Positions 62,936 to 64,000 of a stretch of 64,000 nucleotides of DNA are shown here, one piece after another. The translations under genes and the position numbers were made by a program. Source of the DNA: Clusia tigrina (taxonomy: Eukaryota > Arthropoda > Insecta > Diptera > Clusiidae); NCBI GenBank assembly GCA_920105625.2, contig OV050032.1, forward strand, positions 71,839,879 to 71,903,878, read 5' to 3'. The notes beneath the pieces were generated by a model. That model made no database searches, had not been told where the DNA came from, and was given only the letters and a program-made list of their open reading frames with translations. The first letter of the stretch is position 1. Each line of letters begins with the position of its first letter.

Positions 62936-64000
62936 AGGGCCATTTGATATTTTAACAGTGTTTGATTTGGGACTCAATTGTAGCATAGCTTTGAGCGATA
63001 GCTTAAATTGACAAGAGGATCGAGTACTATATTGTTACAAAATTTCAAGGTTTTATGACGCTCCAGTAAAAAGTTACAAGCATTTGTATGTTGCAAACTT
63101 TGATAGGTGTAGGACGTACCGTATAGAAGTTAGGGCCATTTGATGTTTTATCAGTGTTTCATTTGGGACTCAAGGGTAGCATAGCTTTGAGCGATAACTT
63201 AAATTGACAAGAGGCTCGAGTACTTTATTGTTACAACATTTCAAGGTTTTATGACGCTCCAATAAAAAGTTACAAGCATTTGTATGTTGCATACTTTGAT
63301 AGGTGTAGGACGTACCGTATAGAAGTTAGGGCCATTTGAAGTTTTATCAGTGTTTGATTTGGGACTCAAGGGTAGCATAGCTTTGAGCGATAGCTTAAAT
63401 TGACAAGAGGCTCGAGTACTTTATTGTTACAAAATTTCAAGGTTTTATGACGCTCCAGTAAATAGTTACAAGCTTTTATATGTTGCAAACTTTGATAGGT
63501 GTAGGACGTACCGTATAGAAGTTAGGGCCATTTGAAGTTTTATCAGTTTAGGATTTGGGACTCAAGGGCAGCATAGCTTTGAGCGATAGCTTAATTTGAC
63601 AAGAGGCTCGAGTACTTTATTGTTACAAAATTTCAAGGTTTTATGACGCTCCAGTAAAAAGTTACAAGCATTTGTATGTTGCAAACTTTGTTAGGTGTAG
63701 GACGTACCGTATAGAAGTTAGGGCCATTTGAAGTTTTATCAGTGTTTGATTTGGGACTCAAGGGTACCATAGCTTTGAGTGATAGCTTAAATTGACAAGA
63801 GGCTCGAGTACTTTATTGTTACAAAATTTCAAGGTTTTATGACGGTCCAGTAAAAAGTTACGAGCATTTGTATGTTGTAAACTTTGATAGTTGTAGGACG
63901 TATCGTATAGAAGTTAGGGTAATTTGATGTTTTATCAGTGTTTCATTTGGGACTCAAGGGTAGCATAGCTTTGACCGATAGCTTAAATTGACAAGAGGCT

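Larger units (their letters stand above)
1..64000 (+). repeat. Satellite array, 196-bp monomer, head to tail
   Basis: The landmark AGGGCCATTTGAAG recurs at 1, 197, (393), (589) and onward with a 196-bp step to the end of the window, so about 325 monomers fill it apart from a 200-N gap. Ordered landmarks in a monomer are GGGCCATTTG (about 2-11), TTTGGGACTC (31-40), ATAGCTT twice (50-56 and 63-69), TTGACAAGAGG (73-83), CTCGAG (84-89), TTACAAAATTTC (100-111), GACGCTCCAG (122-131), TACAAGCATTTGTA (140-153), TTGCAAAC (157-164) and GACGTACCGTATAG (179-192). I saw no inverted copy, no unrelated insert, no telomere-like repeat and no gene. The family is not one I recognise; a centromeric or heterochromatic location is inferred from array size and HOR structure only. 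Confidence 0.98.
59934..64000 (+). repeat. Mixed monomers to the window end
   Basis: I see satellite monomers in normal phase with no HOR that I could establish. The order resembles 35.8-37.1 kb at first (GGGAATCAAATGTAGC near 60637), then becomes more varied. Local variants include CCAATAAAAAG near 61703 and 63259, TAGTTGTAGG near 61940 and 63890, and one 21-bp deletion. The array continues past the end of the window. Confidence 0.75.

Noticed and set aside
1..64000. CRISPR array or phage-type repeat
   Set aside because: The repeat is contiguous with no unique spacers, and the unit is 196 bp with graded divergence, as in satellite DNA.
1..64000. Retrotransposon or transposon fragments, telomere repeats, rRNA or tRNA genes
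   Set aside because: Every stretch I read stays in monomer phase apart from small indels, truncated monomers and the gap. I saw no terminal repeats, target-site duplications, poly(A) tails or conserved RNA-gene motifs.
1..64000. Naming the species or a known satellite family
   Set aside because: I do not recognise the consensus, and without a database search any name would be a guess. A BLAST of one monomer (such as 62173-62368) against satellite and genome databases would settle it.

Overview
The whole window is one satellite DNA array. A 196-bp monomer is repeated head to tail about 325 times. All copies I read lie in the same orientation, with no single-copy DNA, transposon, RNA gene or protein-coding gene in between. 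My hand consensus is about 37% G+C, with G well above C on the + strand (about 47 G to 26 C per monomer). It carries five CpG sites and an XhoI site (CTCGAG) in most copies. I do not recognise the family. Long tandem satellite with higher-order structure points to a eukaryotic nuclear chromosome, most likely (peri)centromeric or another heterochromatic block. Plant or animal cannot be decided here; variants that look like decayed methyl-CpG favour a genome with CpG methylation.

The array is layered into domains with different monomer variants and higher-order repeats (HORs). (I) 1-2.7 kb: mixed monomers, a local 3-monomer repeat and a near-identical monomer pair. (II) 2.7-22.6 kb: HOR units of 22 monomers (4310 bp) and 16 monomers (3135 bp). 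These two differ by presence or absence of one 6-monomer module of 1175 bp, which is amplified again at 21.5-23.4 kb. (III) 22.6-40.5 kb: a direct tandem duplication of a 4841-bp, 25-unit HOR with very few differences, followed by shuffled partial copies, truncated monomers and a 200-N assembly gap (37125-37324). (IV) 40.5-57.3 kb: short HORs, namely a 1769-bp 9-mer in nearly three copies, a roughly 1177-bp 6-mer, and a second, different 9-mer of 1768 bp. (V) 57.3-64 kb: more mixed, with one 1176-bp duplication and two internally deleted monomers.

There is no gene set to integrate. The biology on view is satellite evolution: unequal exchange, module gain and loss, microhomology deletions that then spread as part of HORs, and CpG decay. 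All coordinates, offsets and difference counts were worked out by eye. The small open frames (up to 72 codons) fall inside the repeat and are not genes.
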